DNA of 16,422 nt from Chitinophaga pinensis. GTDB lineage: Bacteria; Bacteroidota; Bacteroidia; AKYH767-A; OLB10. Where the stretch lies: positions 1 to 16,422 of the forward strand of contig CAMBYJ010000014.1 of assembly GCA_945872015.1 (NCBI GenBank). Direction: 5' to 3'. How positions within the stretch are numbered: the first letter of the stretch is position 1; the number at the start of each line of letters is the position of its first letter. Below, one piece after another: positions 5,104-11,485 of the stretch. Under the pieces are notes generated by a model. The model worked only from the letters and a program-made list of their open reading frames with translations. It made no database searches and had not been told where the DNA came from. The position numbers and the translations under genes were made by a program.

Positions 5104-5588
5104 GATTTCTTTATCTTAAAATTGCCTAATTTTTCTACTAATTGTTCCATTGTGTATTCAGGAATGTTGAAGCCTCGTGTTACACCATTGGAGTTTTTGT
5201 AGGTTAGTTCGTTACCATTGGAATCTCTGGTGTATTCATAACTATATCCATTGGAATTTTTAAAAGTTAATATTTTACCATTTGAATCGTAAGTGGATTC
5301 AGAACTAAATCCATTGGAATTTTTAAAAGTTAGTTCGTTACCATTGGAATCATATGTGTATTCAGAACTAAGTCCATTGGAGTCTTTGTAAGTTAATTGC
5401 TTACCATTAGAATTATAAGTGTATTCAGAACTAAATCCACTGGAACTTTTATAGGTTAGTTCGTTACCATTGGAATCGTATGTGTATTCACAACTATATT
5501 CATCGGAGTCTTTATAAAACTTATAAACCAATTTACCCTCTTTATTAAATAGTTGTAAATTCTCTGTTTTTCCTAAAATGTTTTTCAT
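5100..5588 (-). CDS. YD-repeat (RHS-like) protein, longer paralogue
   Basis: A 162-residue protein with a conserved head (MKNILGKTENLQLFNKEGKL), about six tandem units of roughly 21 residues with the pattern EYTYDSNGNELTYKDSNGF, and a conserved tail (IPEYTMEQLVEKLGNF). YD-type repeats form beta-sheet shells or binding scaffolds in secreted RHS proteins. This short form has no signal peptide or toxin domain and is probably cytosolic. It overlaps the genes on both sides by 4 nt. It is 63 residues, exactly three repeats, longer than its neighbour, so both came from tandem duplication and unequal exchange. Similar short proteins are known in Bacteroidetes without assigned function. Confidence 0.75.
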   Translation of the reverse strand: MKNILGKTENLQLFNKEGKLVYKFYKDSDEYSCEYTYDSNGNELTYKSSSGFSSEYTYNSNGKQLTYKDSNGLSSEYTYDSNGNELTFKNSNGFSSESTYDSNGKILTFKNSNGYSYEYTRDSNGNELTYKNSNGVTRGFNIPEYTMEQLVEKLGNFKIKKS

Positions 5589-5884
5589 GATTTCTTTATC
5601 TTAAAATTGCCTAATTTTTCTACCAACTGCTCCATCGTGTATTCAGGGATGTCGAAGCCTAGTTTTACTCCATTGGAATCTTTGTAGGTTAGTTCGTTAC
5701 CATTTGAATCGTAGGTGTATTCATTACTAAATCCATTGGAGTCTTTGTAGGTTAGTTCCTTACCATTGGAATCTCTGGTGTATTCAAAACTAAATCCATT
5801 GGAATCTTTACAAAACTCATAAAGCAGTTTACCCTCTTTATTAAAGAGTTCTAAATTCTCTGTTGTGCCTAAAATGTTTTTCAT
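5585..5884 (-). CDS. YD-repeat (RHS-like) protein, shorter paralogue
   Basis: A 99-residue protein with the same head (MKNILGTTENLELFNKEGKL) and the same tail (IPEYTMEQLVEKLGNFKIKK) as the downstream gene but only about three repeat units. The start is 8 nt after the stop of the ribbon-helix-helix gene, and its stop overlaps the longer paralogue's ATG. The near identity of head and tail indicates recent duplication. Role unknown; cargo of the phage rather than a core function. Confidence 0.75.
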   Translation of the reverse strand: MKNILGTTENLELFNKEGKLLYEFCKDSNGFSFEYTRDSNGKELTYKDSNGFSNEYTYDSNGNELTYKDSNGVKLGFDIPEYTMEQLVEKLGNFKIKKS

Positions 5885-5892
5885 GATTACTT

Positions 5893-6048
5893 TTACTTAA
5901 ATTGATACCCTTCACGTTTAAATAACTTGTCAAGCTCCTGCTCGATTAATCTGGTACGTGCCTGTCGCTTAGTTTTACTGATCTCTTTTAATGCGACCAG
6001 CTTTTCATCCGGAAGATACACTGGGATTGATTTTAATTTTTCACTCAT
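5893..6048 (-). CDS. Small ribbon-helix-helix DNA-binding protein
   Basis: A 51-residue ORF below usual cut-offs. KSIPVYLPDEKLVALKEIS followed by KTKRQARTRLIEQELDKLF fits the ribbon-helix-helix fold: one beta strand, helix A, a short turn, then a longer helix B. Such proteins act as dimeric repressors or antitoxins. It is first in the minus-strand operon, 8 nt before the YD-repeat gene, and faces the early-gene promoter across about 215 bp. It is therefore a candidate regulator of that divergent region and of its own operon. No toxin gene is evident beside it. Confidence 0.65.
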   Translation of the reverse strand: MSEKLKSIPVYLPDEKLVALKEISKTKRQARTRLIEQELDKLFKREGYQFK

Positions 6049-6067
6049 GATTTTTAATTTGTTTCTA

Positions 6068-6075
6068 CAAATATA
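6068..6075 (-). promoter_or_regulatory. Bacteroidetes-type -7 box for the minus-strand operon
   Basis: On the minus strand TATATTTG matches TAnnTTTG about 20 nt upstream of the ribbon-helix-helix start codon. No clear TTTG lies at the -33 position; the region there is a run of A and T. The -7 match is good but the promoter is only half supported. Confidence 0.4.
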
Positions 6076-6144
6076 TAAATTTTATTGGAATTAAAAAAAA
6101 TAAAAAAAAATATTGAAATAATTTTTTTATATCAAAAGTACTTG

Positions 6145-6152
6145 TATATTTG
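6145..6152 (+). promoter_or_regulatory. Bacteroidetes-type -7 box for the early operon
   Basis: TATATTTG matches TAnnTTTG, giving a start of transcription near 6159 and a leader of about 100 nt before the first early gene. The -33 position holds TTTT rather than TTTG. It lies back to back with the minus-strand promoter in an A/T-rich 215-bp divergent region. Confidence 0.4.
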
Positions 6153-6171
6153 ATCACTCAATATTCCCCAG

Positions 6172-6245
6172 TTCCGCAAGTCTTCGGAATCTGTCACCCC
6201 ATAGCTCACAAGGCATGGGGATTTGGCAGTACCGGGATGTTCCGG
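6172..6245 (+). ncRNA. Structured leader of the early operon (three hairpins)
   Basis: Three stems can be drawn: TTCCG (6172-6176) with CGGAA (6185-6189); CTGTC (6191-6195) with GGCAG (6225-6229) enclosing CCCCAT (6197-6202) with ATGGGG (6215-6220); and CCGG (6232-6235) with CCGG (6242-6245). CGGAA at 6185 could instead pair with TTCCG at 6240-6244, giving a possible two-state leader. It belongs to no RNA family I recognise. Confidence 0.4.
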
Positions 6246-6262
6246 ATTAAAACTTGCTAATA

Positions 6263-6409
6263 ATGAATTTAGACGCTTATTACGATGACTTGTACGAGAG
6301 AACAGAGACATCAGCCGAGCATTGCGAATATTGCGATGCCAGAATTGAAAAATGTAAATGTCATCGACATGATGATTATGATCGCAGGAGGGATGAAGAA
6401 AATGAATAA
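6263..6409 (+). CDS. Small Cys/His-rich acidic protein, first early gene
   Basis: A 48-residue ORF missed by length filters. C21-EY-C24 and C31-K-C33-H34-RH could bind a zinc ion; the rest is Asp/Glu/Tyr/Arg-rich (AYYDDLYERTE, HDDYDRRRDEENE). It is the first ORF after the structured leader, and its stop overlaps the next gene's ATG at 6402 by 8 nt. Very small zinc-binding early proteins are frequent in phages as inhibitors or regulators of host factors; that role is only inferred here. Confidence 0.6.
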   Translation: MNLDAYYDDLYERTETSAEHCEYCDARIEKCKCHRHDDYDRRRDEENE

Positions 6410-6635
6410 CCTATTTGAAAGACTAAAGCCTGAAGCACTTGCTATATTGCAACAAGAGGGCGAAAAGTACCCTAACGCCATAAAATCACTGATTCAAGAA
6501 CTAAAAATCAATCGTTATATAATTGATTTGAGTTATGGCACTATTATTTCCATGAGCAACTTTTTAAATTTAAATAATTATCGGTTAATAGAAATCTTAA
6601 ATCTTTTCGAAGAAAATGAAAACATTATTAATTAA
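6402..6635 (+). CDS. Small helical early protein, unknown function
   Basis: A 77-residue protein. A longer ORF is open from 6285, but the first 39 codons overlap the preceding gene. I choose ATG 6402 because AGGAGG (6386-6391) lies 10 nt before it. A second ATG at 6393 is too close to that site. The protein is helical (LFERLKPEALAILQQEGEKY, IKSLIQELKINRYII), with no Cys cluster and no membrane helix. It overlaps the next gene by 20 nt. Confidence 0.6.
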   Translation: MNNLFERLKPEALAILQQEGEKYPNAIKSLIQELKINRYIIDLSYGTIISMSNFLNLNNYRLIEILNLFEENENIIN

Positions 6636-6867
6636 ATCAACAATCCTTCCAAATGGTGAGAGCATCACTTGGGAGCATGGGATGCCAAAGCATTATTCGC
6701 GTGAATTACATTCCAACCAATTCAATCAATGGCATGAGTATATTCACAATCAAAACTTGAAAATGCGTATGTGGACTAAAATTATTAATCGAATTAAACC
6801 CGGTGGAGTTTGTCATCAGGAAGGTCAGGAATCAGCTTTAAAGTTAGCAAAGGAGATATTGAGATGA
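6616..6867 (+). CDS. Small early protein, unknown function
   Basis: An 83-residue protein overlapping the previous gene by 20 nt and the next by 4 nt (ATGA). It is rich in His, Trp and Asn (ESITWEHGMPKHYSRELHSN, QWHEYIHNQNL) with a basic C-terminal half (RMWTKIINRIKPGG, ALKLAKEILR). No family is recognised. Its place in the early operon suggests a host-takeover or replication accessory role. Confidence 0.55.
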   Translation: MKTLLIKSTILPNGESITWEHGMPKHYSRELHSNQFNQWHEYIHNQNLKMRMWTKIINRIKPGGVCHQEGQESALKLAKEILR

Positions 6868-6992
6868 TGCATTTTCACGAAGACAGGGACCCAGAATCAA
6901 ACCACAATTTCTGGCTTATAATTATAGCAATGATCTTAGTTGTTATAATCTTTGTAGCGGAAATGTTTATTTTGATGTTGGATATACAATAA
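6864..6992 (+). CDS. Single-helix membrane mini-protein
   Basis: A 42-residue protein. The His/Asp/Glu-rich start (MMHFHEDRDPESNHN) is followed by a 22-residue hydrophobic helix (about 17-38, LIIIAMILVVIIFVAEMF). An in-frame ORF is open from 6810, but ATG 6864 overlaps the preceding stop as ATGA and gives a clean membrane protein. A membrane-acting early protein is plausible (superinfection exclusion is one possibility), but nothing confirms it. Confidence 0.5.
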   Translation: MMHFHEDRDPESNHNFWLIIIAMILVVIIFVAEMFILMLDIQ

Positions 6993-7016
6993 TTTTTTTT
7001 TAATTTAGTAAACCGT

Positions 7017-7083
7017 CTGGAAGCGGAATTAAAAAACTTTAAGAGCCTTATTTTGGGGGCGGCGACTTCCAGCGCCAAACCCA
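7017..7083 (+). ncRNA. Leader structure A before the annealing-protein gene
   Basis: CTGGAAG (7017-7023) pairs with CTTCCAG (7066-7072). The loop starts CGGAATTAAAAAAC and holds TTTTGGGGG (7051-7059). After the stem comes ACCCA (7079-7083), which could pair with the G-run as a pseudoknot. ATG follows 21 nt later. The layout matches the leader at 8971-9037 almost position for position. Confidence 0.5.
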
Positions 7084-7104
7084 GGTAAGGCATTTTTATT
7101 TATA

Positions 7105-7629
7105 ATGAGTACAGAAACCAAAAAACCAAACCTGCCAGCGATTGTAAAAGACTTGGGGTTATCCGTAAAAATGGATAGCTTAAATGCATTACTAAACACC
7201 GCGCCTCCAAAGTCATGGCTTAAGGAACATAAAGGCAATACCTACCAGCCTATTGAACGAGTCAAAAACAATCTTGTTACTATTTTTCAGGATTATGACT
7301 GGGAAATCAAAAACTGTTGTATCATGGCAAATTCAATTTTAGTCTATGGAACTCTATCAATCACTAATCCGATTACCGGCAGAGTTCGGAATTTATCTGG
7401 CGTGGGTGCCTGGCCGATACAACTTGCTAAAGGATCCAAACCCTTAGAGATCGAAAACATTATTCAGGATGCTATTCAAAAGAACGCCCCGGCAGCTGAA
7501 TCTTTGGCACTAAAAAACGCAGCTTCAAAACTTGGTAAATTGTTTACCGATGGCGGATCCGATGTTGAGTTTACCGGAATGTATTCCAAAGACGTTCCAA
7601 TGGATGACATTAAAGCTTCGCAATCATGA
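7105..7629 (+). CDS. Probable single-strand annealing protein (Rad52-like phage recombinase)
   Basis: A 174-residue protein. It has a beta-rich middle (WEIKNCCIMANSILVYGTLSITN, RVRNLSGVGAWPI) followed by a helical segment AAESLALKNAASKLGKLF. That layout recalls Rad52/Sak-type annealing proteins, in which the last helix often reads 'AL..A.K.LG'. Such proteins anneal complementary single strands produced by a partner exonuclease. Strong support comes from the gene directly after it, a YqaJ-type exonuclease overlapping by 4 nt. The C-terminus (VPMDDIKASQ) is short and acidic. The exact superfamily (Rad52, RecT or Erf) cannot be settled by eye. Confidence 0.6.
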   Translation: MSTETKKPNLPAIVKDLGLSVKMDSLNALLNTAPPKSWLKEHKGNTYQPIERVKNNLVTIFQDYDWEIKNCCIMANSILVYGTLSITNPITGRVRNLSGVGAWPIQLAKGSKPLEIENIIQDAIQKNAPAAESLALKNAASKLGKLFTDGGSDVEFTGMYSKDVPMDDIKASQS

Positions 7630-8282
7630 TTATCACCGGAACACAAAACGAAAACCAGCGCACAGACGAATGGTTTAAATCAAGGATGGGGCGGTTCTCA
7701 TGCAGTCAGTTACATAGATTAATGACAGAACCAAAAAGCAAAGCTGACAAAGAAGCTGGGAAATTATCAGATGGTGCAATCACTTATGTAATGGAATGCA
7801 TTGCTGAAAAACTAACTGGCAAACCTGCCAAAGATGATTTTTCAAGTAAATACACCGACTGGGGCGTAATGCACGAACCTATTGCGATCGGTATTTATGA
7901 AGAGGTTTTCGGATGCAAGGTTAGCCAATCGGGTTACATACCATACGGAGAAAACTTTGGCGGTTCTCCAGATGGCTTGATAGATGAGGATGGAGGCATT
8001 GAAATCAAATGCCCCTATACAATTACTGCTCATTTGGTACATTCGCTTACAAGCGATCTAAAAGCGGATTACAAAGAATGTTATTGGCAGATTATCGGTT
8101 ACATGATAATTACCGGGCGCGAGTGGTTTGATTTCGTATCTTATCATCCTGAATATCCAGGGAAGTATCAGTTTAAAAGGATAAGATTACAACGTGCAAA
8201 CGTACTGGCAGACATTGAACAAGCGGAAACCAAAATCAAGCAAGCAACCCAATATTTAACTTTAATATTAAACTCAATCTAA
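7626..8282 (+). CDS. YqaJ-family phage exonuclease (lambda-exonuclease fold)
   Basis: A 218-residue nuclease that should resect double-stranded DNA ends 5' to 3' to feed the annealing protein. Visible family motifs are DEWFKSRMGRFSCSQLHRL (residues 14-32), WGVMHEPIAIGIYEE (79-93) with E84, GGSPDGLID (112-120) with D116, IEIKCPY (125-131) with E126 and K128, and Q155 in CYWQIIGYM. D116, E126 and K128 correspond to the metal and catalytic residues of lambda exonuclease. Length is normal for the family. It overlaps the annealing-protein gene by 4 nt and precedes the SSB-like gene by 2 nt. Confidence 0.9.
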   Translation: MIITGTQNENQRTDEWFKSRMGRFSCSQLHRLMTEPKSKADKEAGKLSDGAITYVMECIAEKLTGKPAKDDFSSKYTDWGVMHEPIAIGIYEEVFGCKVSQSGYIPYGENFGGSPDGLIDEDGGIEIKCPYTITAHLVHSLTSDLKADYKECYWQIIGYMIITGREWFDFVSYHPEYPGKYQFKRIRLQRANVLADIEQAETKIKQATQYLTLILNSI

Positions 8283-8284
8283 TT

Positions 8285-8569
8285 ATGGCAAACAAACCTA
8301 TGCACGGATCTATCTGTATGACCGATCTCAGCAGCGCATTTAAAAAGAATCATTCAGCATTTAACAAGTCCGAAAAGAACGGCAAGCTGTACGCAAATAT
8401 CGCGGTCTGGATGAATGACGAACCAGATCAGTATGGTAATGTCCTATCTTTTCAGCTAAACTCCAAAAAGGATGCACCAGATGAGAAAGTCTATTTTGGT
8501 AATGCTAAAATGCCTGATGCGGCTAAACCAGCGGCGGCAATTTCTGCATCGGATGATCTCCCGTTTTAA
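8285..8569 (+). CDS. Probable phage single-stranded-DNA-binding protein
   Basis: A 94-residue protein with a short beta-type core (KLYANIAVWMNDEPDQYGNVLSFQLNS, KVYFGNA), an Ala/Pro-rich linker (DAAKPAAAISAS) and the C-terminal tip DDLPF. The tip is almost the canonical SSB tip DDIPF, used to recruit replication and repair proteins. The protein is shorter than bacterial SSBs but fits a minimal phage SSB. Its position right after the annealing protein and exonuclease makes a ssDNA-binding role the best explanation. Confidence 0.65.
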   Translation: MANKPMHGSICMTDLSSAFKKNHSAFNKSEKNGKLYANIAVWMNDEPDQYGNVLSFQLNSKKDAPDEKVYFGNAKMPDAAKPAAAISASDDLPF

Positions 8570-8576
8570 CTTAACC

Positions 8577-8597
8577 AACCCGGCTAATAACCGGGTT
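8577..8597 (+). promoter_or_regulatory. Perfect 7-bp hairpin between the SSB-like and HTH genes
   Basis: AACCCGG (8577-8583), loop CTAATAA, CCGGGTT (8591-8597). It lies 7 nt after the SSB-like stop and 6 nt before the HTH start codon. No U-run follows, so it is not a standard terminator. It could limit translation of the next gene or act as an operator for the HTH protein. Confidence 0.45.
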
Positions 8598-8603
8598 AAA
8601 CCT

Positions 8604-8852
8604 ATGTTGACAATTGAACCTCAAACAGTTGGTAATTTTGGCAGACCTTTAGTTAGTCGCTATGGACATCGGTACTCAAATGAGGTTATTGCCTTAGCTA
8701 TTGAGTTTACAGTTGCTAATAATTTGGGACCTACCGAAGCGGCCAAGTTAATGAACTTTCCTAAAGCATCATTATACAAATGGCTTACTAATCATTGGTA
8801 TTATGCCAAAATAGAAAATCCGGTAATTATAGTTTTACAATCAAATGTTTAA
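8604..8852 (+). CDS. Small helix-turn-helix protein
   Basis: An 82-residue protein. A longer frame is open from 8472 but overlaps the SSB-like gene in another phase, so I take ATG 8604, just after the hairpin. GPTEAAKLMNFPKASLYKWL (about 46-65) is a clear helix-turn-helix like those of transposase or AlpA-type excisionase/regulator proteins. YSNEVIALAIEFTVANN forms the helix before it. It may bind DNA near the early genes, perhaps as a late-gene activator; the target is unknown. The last 18 or so residues are hydrophobic without a charged end. Confidence 0.6.
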   Translation: MLTIEPQTVGNFGRPLVSRYGHRYSNEVIALAIEFTVANNLGPTEAAKLMNFPKASLYKWLTNHWYYAKIENPVIIVLQSNV

Positions 8853-8970
8853 TCACCTGCACCAACAGATAATAATGGACTTCCTAAGGGGTAGATCATT
8901 AATGAAGTATAAAATTAATGATATAATTGATGCGATAATAAATTATTATTATTAATTTTATGTTACCCGA

Positions 8971-9037
8971 CCAGCCAGCGGTATTAAGAAACATAAACCA
9001 TCCATATTTGGGGGATTGTCTGGCTGGCATGAACCCA
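8971..9037 (+). ncRNA. Leader structure B before the helicase-methylase gene
   Basis: CCAGCCAG (8971-8978) pairs perfectly with CTGGCTGG (9020-9027). The loop starts CGGTATTAAGAAAC and contains TTTGGGGG (9007-9014). ACCCA (9033-9037) follows and could pair with the G-run. ATG is 19 nt later. Compared with the leader at 7017-7083, the stem bases differ but still pair, and the distances between parts agree within 1-2 nt. The remainder of the 8853-9056 gap holds no credible gene. Confidence 0.5.
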
Positions 9038-9056
9038 ATATGGATTTTTTAATTTT

Positions 9057-11258
9057 ATGACATACGAAGAGTTTATTGCCAAGAAAAAACATACTATTAA
9101 TGAATCTGGGTTTCATATTGAAATATCAGAACTTAATTTAAAACTATTCCCATTCCAAGCTTTTTGCGTACAGACCGCATTAAGAAAAGGCAAATTTGCA
9201 TTCTTTGAGGATTGCGGATTAGGAAAAACATTTCAGCAGATTGAATTTGCTTATCAAGTAACTAAAAAGACTGGATGCAAGGCGTTATTATTAGCACCTT
9301 TGGCAGTTGTAGGGCAAACCATCAAAGAGGCATCACGCTTTGGATATTCACTTGTAGAATATGATTCTAAAAGCACTATGCAAATTGCAAACTATGAACA
9401 GCTAAATAACATTGATTGCTCATTATTTGATTGCATTGTTCTTGATGAAAGCTCAATTATTAAAAATTTTGATGGTGCAACCCGAAAGCTGATAATTGAT
9501 CAGTTTGCTAATACATCCTATAAATTAGCTTGTACGGCGACCCCATCACCAAACGACCCTATGGAATTAGGGAATCATTCAGAATTCTTAAATATAATGT
9601 CTTATAATGAGATGTTAGCAATGTACTTTGTCCATGATGGCGGAGATACTGCAAAATGGAGGCTTAAAGGACATGCAAAGGAACGTTTCTATGAATGGGT
9701 TTCTGAATGGGCAATTATGTTATCTAAACCAGATGACATAGGATTTAAAATGCCTGGTTATGCTTTACCTGAGTTAAAATTAATTGAGCATAAAGTAAAA
9801 ACAGATGACCGGGATAATGGTCAGCTTTTTAATGATGTTGCAATTTCTGCAACTAATTTTAATAGTGAATTACGATTAACTAAAATTCAACGACTTTCAC
9901 AAGCTGCACACATTGTAAATAACTCAACTAAAAACTTTATTGTATGGATAAAACAAAATGAGGAAGGTGAATATTTAAAGAAATTAATTCCTAATTCAAT
10001 CGAGGTCAAGGGATCTGATACAAATGAATTTAAAAAGTCTAAACTATTAGGATTTGCAAATAATGAGTTTCGGGTGCTAATTACAAAAACCAAAATAGCG
10101 GCTATGGGCATGAATTATCAAAACTGCCATAATCAGATATTTGCTTCATTAGACTTTTCATTCGAAGGGTTATATCAGGGCATCAGGCGTTCGTACCGAT
10201 TTGGTCAAGAACATCCGGTAAATATTTACTTGATTACAACTGATACCATGACAAACGTAATTCAATCAATTAGAACTAAACAAAAACAATTTGAGCATAT
10301 GCAAGAATCAATGAGTAAAGCAGTCATGAAAAATATAAAATCAGAATCAAAAAAGGAAATTATCCGAGAAGTTAAGATTGAAAAATCAGCTAACTATGAA
10401 TTATTTTTGGGCGATAGCGTTCAAACAATTAAGAACATTCCCGATGAAAGTATAGGGTTTTCTATATTTTCACCTCCTTTTGCAGAACTTTATACTTATT
10501 CCTCAGAACTTGAAGACATGGGCAATTCAAAAGATTATAATGAGTTCCTATTTGCTTTTAACTTTTTGGTTAAGGATATATTTCGCATTTTATGGTCAGG
10601 TCGTAATGTTGCAGTTCATTGCATGGACTTACCTATTCAAAAGGGTAAAGAGGGATATATCGGTTTACGTGACTTCTCAGGTATGATATTAAAATGCTTT
10701 ATCGATGCTGGTTTTATTTATCATAGCAGGGTTACTTTATGGAAAAACCCAGTAACCGAAATGACAAGAACTAAGGCATTAGGGTTGCTTCATAAGCAGA
10801 TTAAAAAAGATGCATCAATGTCAAGAGTTGGTATTCCTGATTATCTTATGGTATTTAGAAAACCAGGCGAACATTTGCATCCAGTTATTCATCAAGATAC
10901 AGACCCTATTAAATCGGGATATTTGCCAGTTGATATGTGGCAAAAAATAGCATCTCCTGTTTGGATGGATATTGATTACGGTAATACTTTAAATTTGAAA
11001 GGTGCAAGAGATGAAAATGATGAAAAGCATATTTGCCCATTGCAATTAGATACGATTGAAAGATCACTACATTTATGGACAAATAAAGGCGATACAATTT
11101 ACACACCTTTTGCTGGAATTGGTTCAGAGTTATTTCAAGCTATTAAAATGGGGCGTAAAGCTAAGGGCGGAGAGTTAAAAACATCCTATTTTAATTTAGC
11201 AGTCCGTAATTGTCAAAATGCTGAGATACGTAATAATCAAACTTTGTTATTTGCATAA
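9057..11258 (+). CDS. SNF2-type helicase fused to a DNA methyltransferase
   Basis: A 733-residue two-part protein. The N-terminal part is a superfamily 2 ATPase: Walker A DCGLGKT (52-58), DESS box (130-133), TATP motif III (160-163), and a second RecA-like domain ending GIRRSYRFGQ (375-384), the arginine-finger motif VI of SNF2 enzymes. From about 440 comes an amino-methyltransferase of the beta class: target-site motif SPPF (472-475, where N6/N4 enzymes have D/S-P-P-Y/F) precedes the SAM-binding motif FAGIGSE (685-691) with GRKAKGGELKTSYFNLA. It probably methylates adenine N6 or cytosine N4 while translocating on DNA. Uses could be protection of phage DNA from host restriction or a replication role. 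It overlaps the next gene by 1 nt. Confidence 0.88.
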   Translation: MTYEEFIAKKKHTINESGFHIEISELNLKLFPFQAFCVQTALRKGKFAFFEDCGLGKTFQQIEFAYQVTKKTGCKALLLAPLAVVGQTIKEASRFGYSLVEYDSKSTMQIANYEQLNNIDCSLFDCIVLDESSIIKNFDGATRKLIIDQFANTSYKLACTATPSPNDPMELGNHSEFLNIMSYNEMLAMYFVHDGGDTAKWRLKGHAKERFYEWVSEWAIMLSKPDDIGFKMPGYALPELKLIEHKVKTDDRDNGQLFNDVAISATNFNSELRLTKIQRLSQAAHIVNNSTKNFIVWIKQNEEGEYLKKLIPNSIEVKGSDTNEFKKSKLLGFANNEFRVLITKTKIAAMGMNYQNCHNQIFASLDFSFEGLYQGIRRSYRFGQEHPVNIYLITTDTMTNVIQSIRTKQKQFEHMQESMSKAVMKNIKSESKKEIIREVKIEKSANYELFLGDSVQTIKNIPDESIGFSIFSPPFAELYTYSSELEDMGNSKDYNEFLFAFNFLVKDIFRILWSGRNVAVHCMDLPIQKGKEGYIGLRDFSGMILKCFIDAGFIYHSRVTLWKNPVTEMTRTKALGLLHKQIKKDASMSRVGIPDYLMVFRKPGEHLHPVIHQDTDPIKSGYLPVDMWQKIASPVWMDIDYGNTLNLKGARDENDEKHICPLQLDTIERSLHLWTNKGDTIYTPFAGIGSELFQAIKMGRKAKGGELKTSYFNLAVRNCQNAEIRNNQTLLFA

Positions 11259-11485
11259 TGCCTCCCAAACACATCCCAACCGATGGCCAAGGCAGAGCAA
11301 TTGAGAACCCAATTATTTGCTCGAAAGCAAAGCCGAAGCCATACCGAGAACCTGACTGGTTACGAAAGTACCGGTTAGATCGCGAAAGGTTTTTTTGGCA
11401 AAAGTTTCCGGAGCAAAGGCAAACGATCGAAGAATGGGTAAAAGAAATGAAACGCGGCTGGGCTGCACAAGATAAAAGAAAATGA
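11258..11485 (+). CDS. Small basic protein, unknown function
   Basis: A 75-residue, strongly basic protein rich in Pro, Arg, Lys and Trp (KPKPYREPDWLRKYRLDRER, WVKEMKRGWAAQDKRK). Its start overlaps the helicase-methylase stop (TAATG) and its stop overlaps the nuclease start (ATGA). The charge and position between two DNA enzymes suggest a nucleic-acid-binding or adaptor protein; no family is recognised. Confidence 0.6.
   Translation: MPPKHIPTDGQGRAIENPIICSKAKPKPYREPDWLRKYRLDRERFFWQKFPEQRQTIEEWVKEMKRGWAAQDKRK

Noticed and set aside
5160..5800. CRISPR or non-coding tandem repeat
   Set aside because: The repeated units are 63 bp, in frame, without spacers, and encode the YD-repeat motifs of two genes.
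8577..8597. Rho-independent terminator after the SSB-like gene
   Set aside because: The stem is perfect but is followed by AAACCTATG, not a U-run, and the same-strand operon continues.
8876..8956. 26-codon ORF starting at ATG 8876 in the gap before the helicase-methylase
   Set aside because: Very short, ends in a low-complexity AT run (INYYY), with no ribosome site or overlap with a neighbour.
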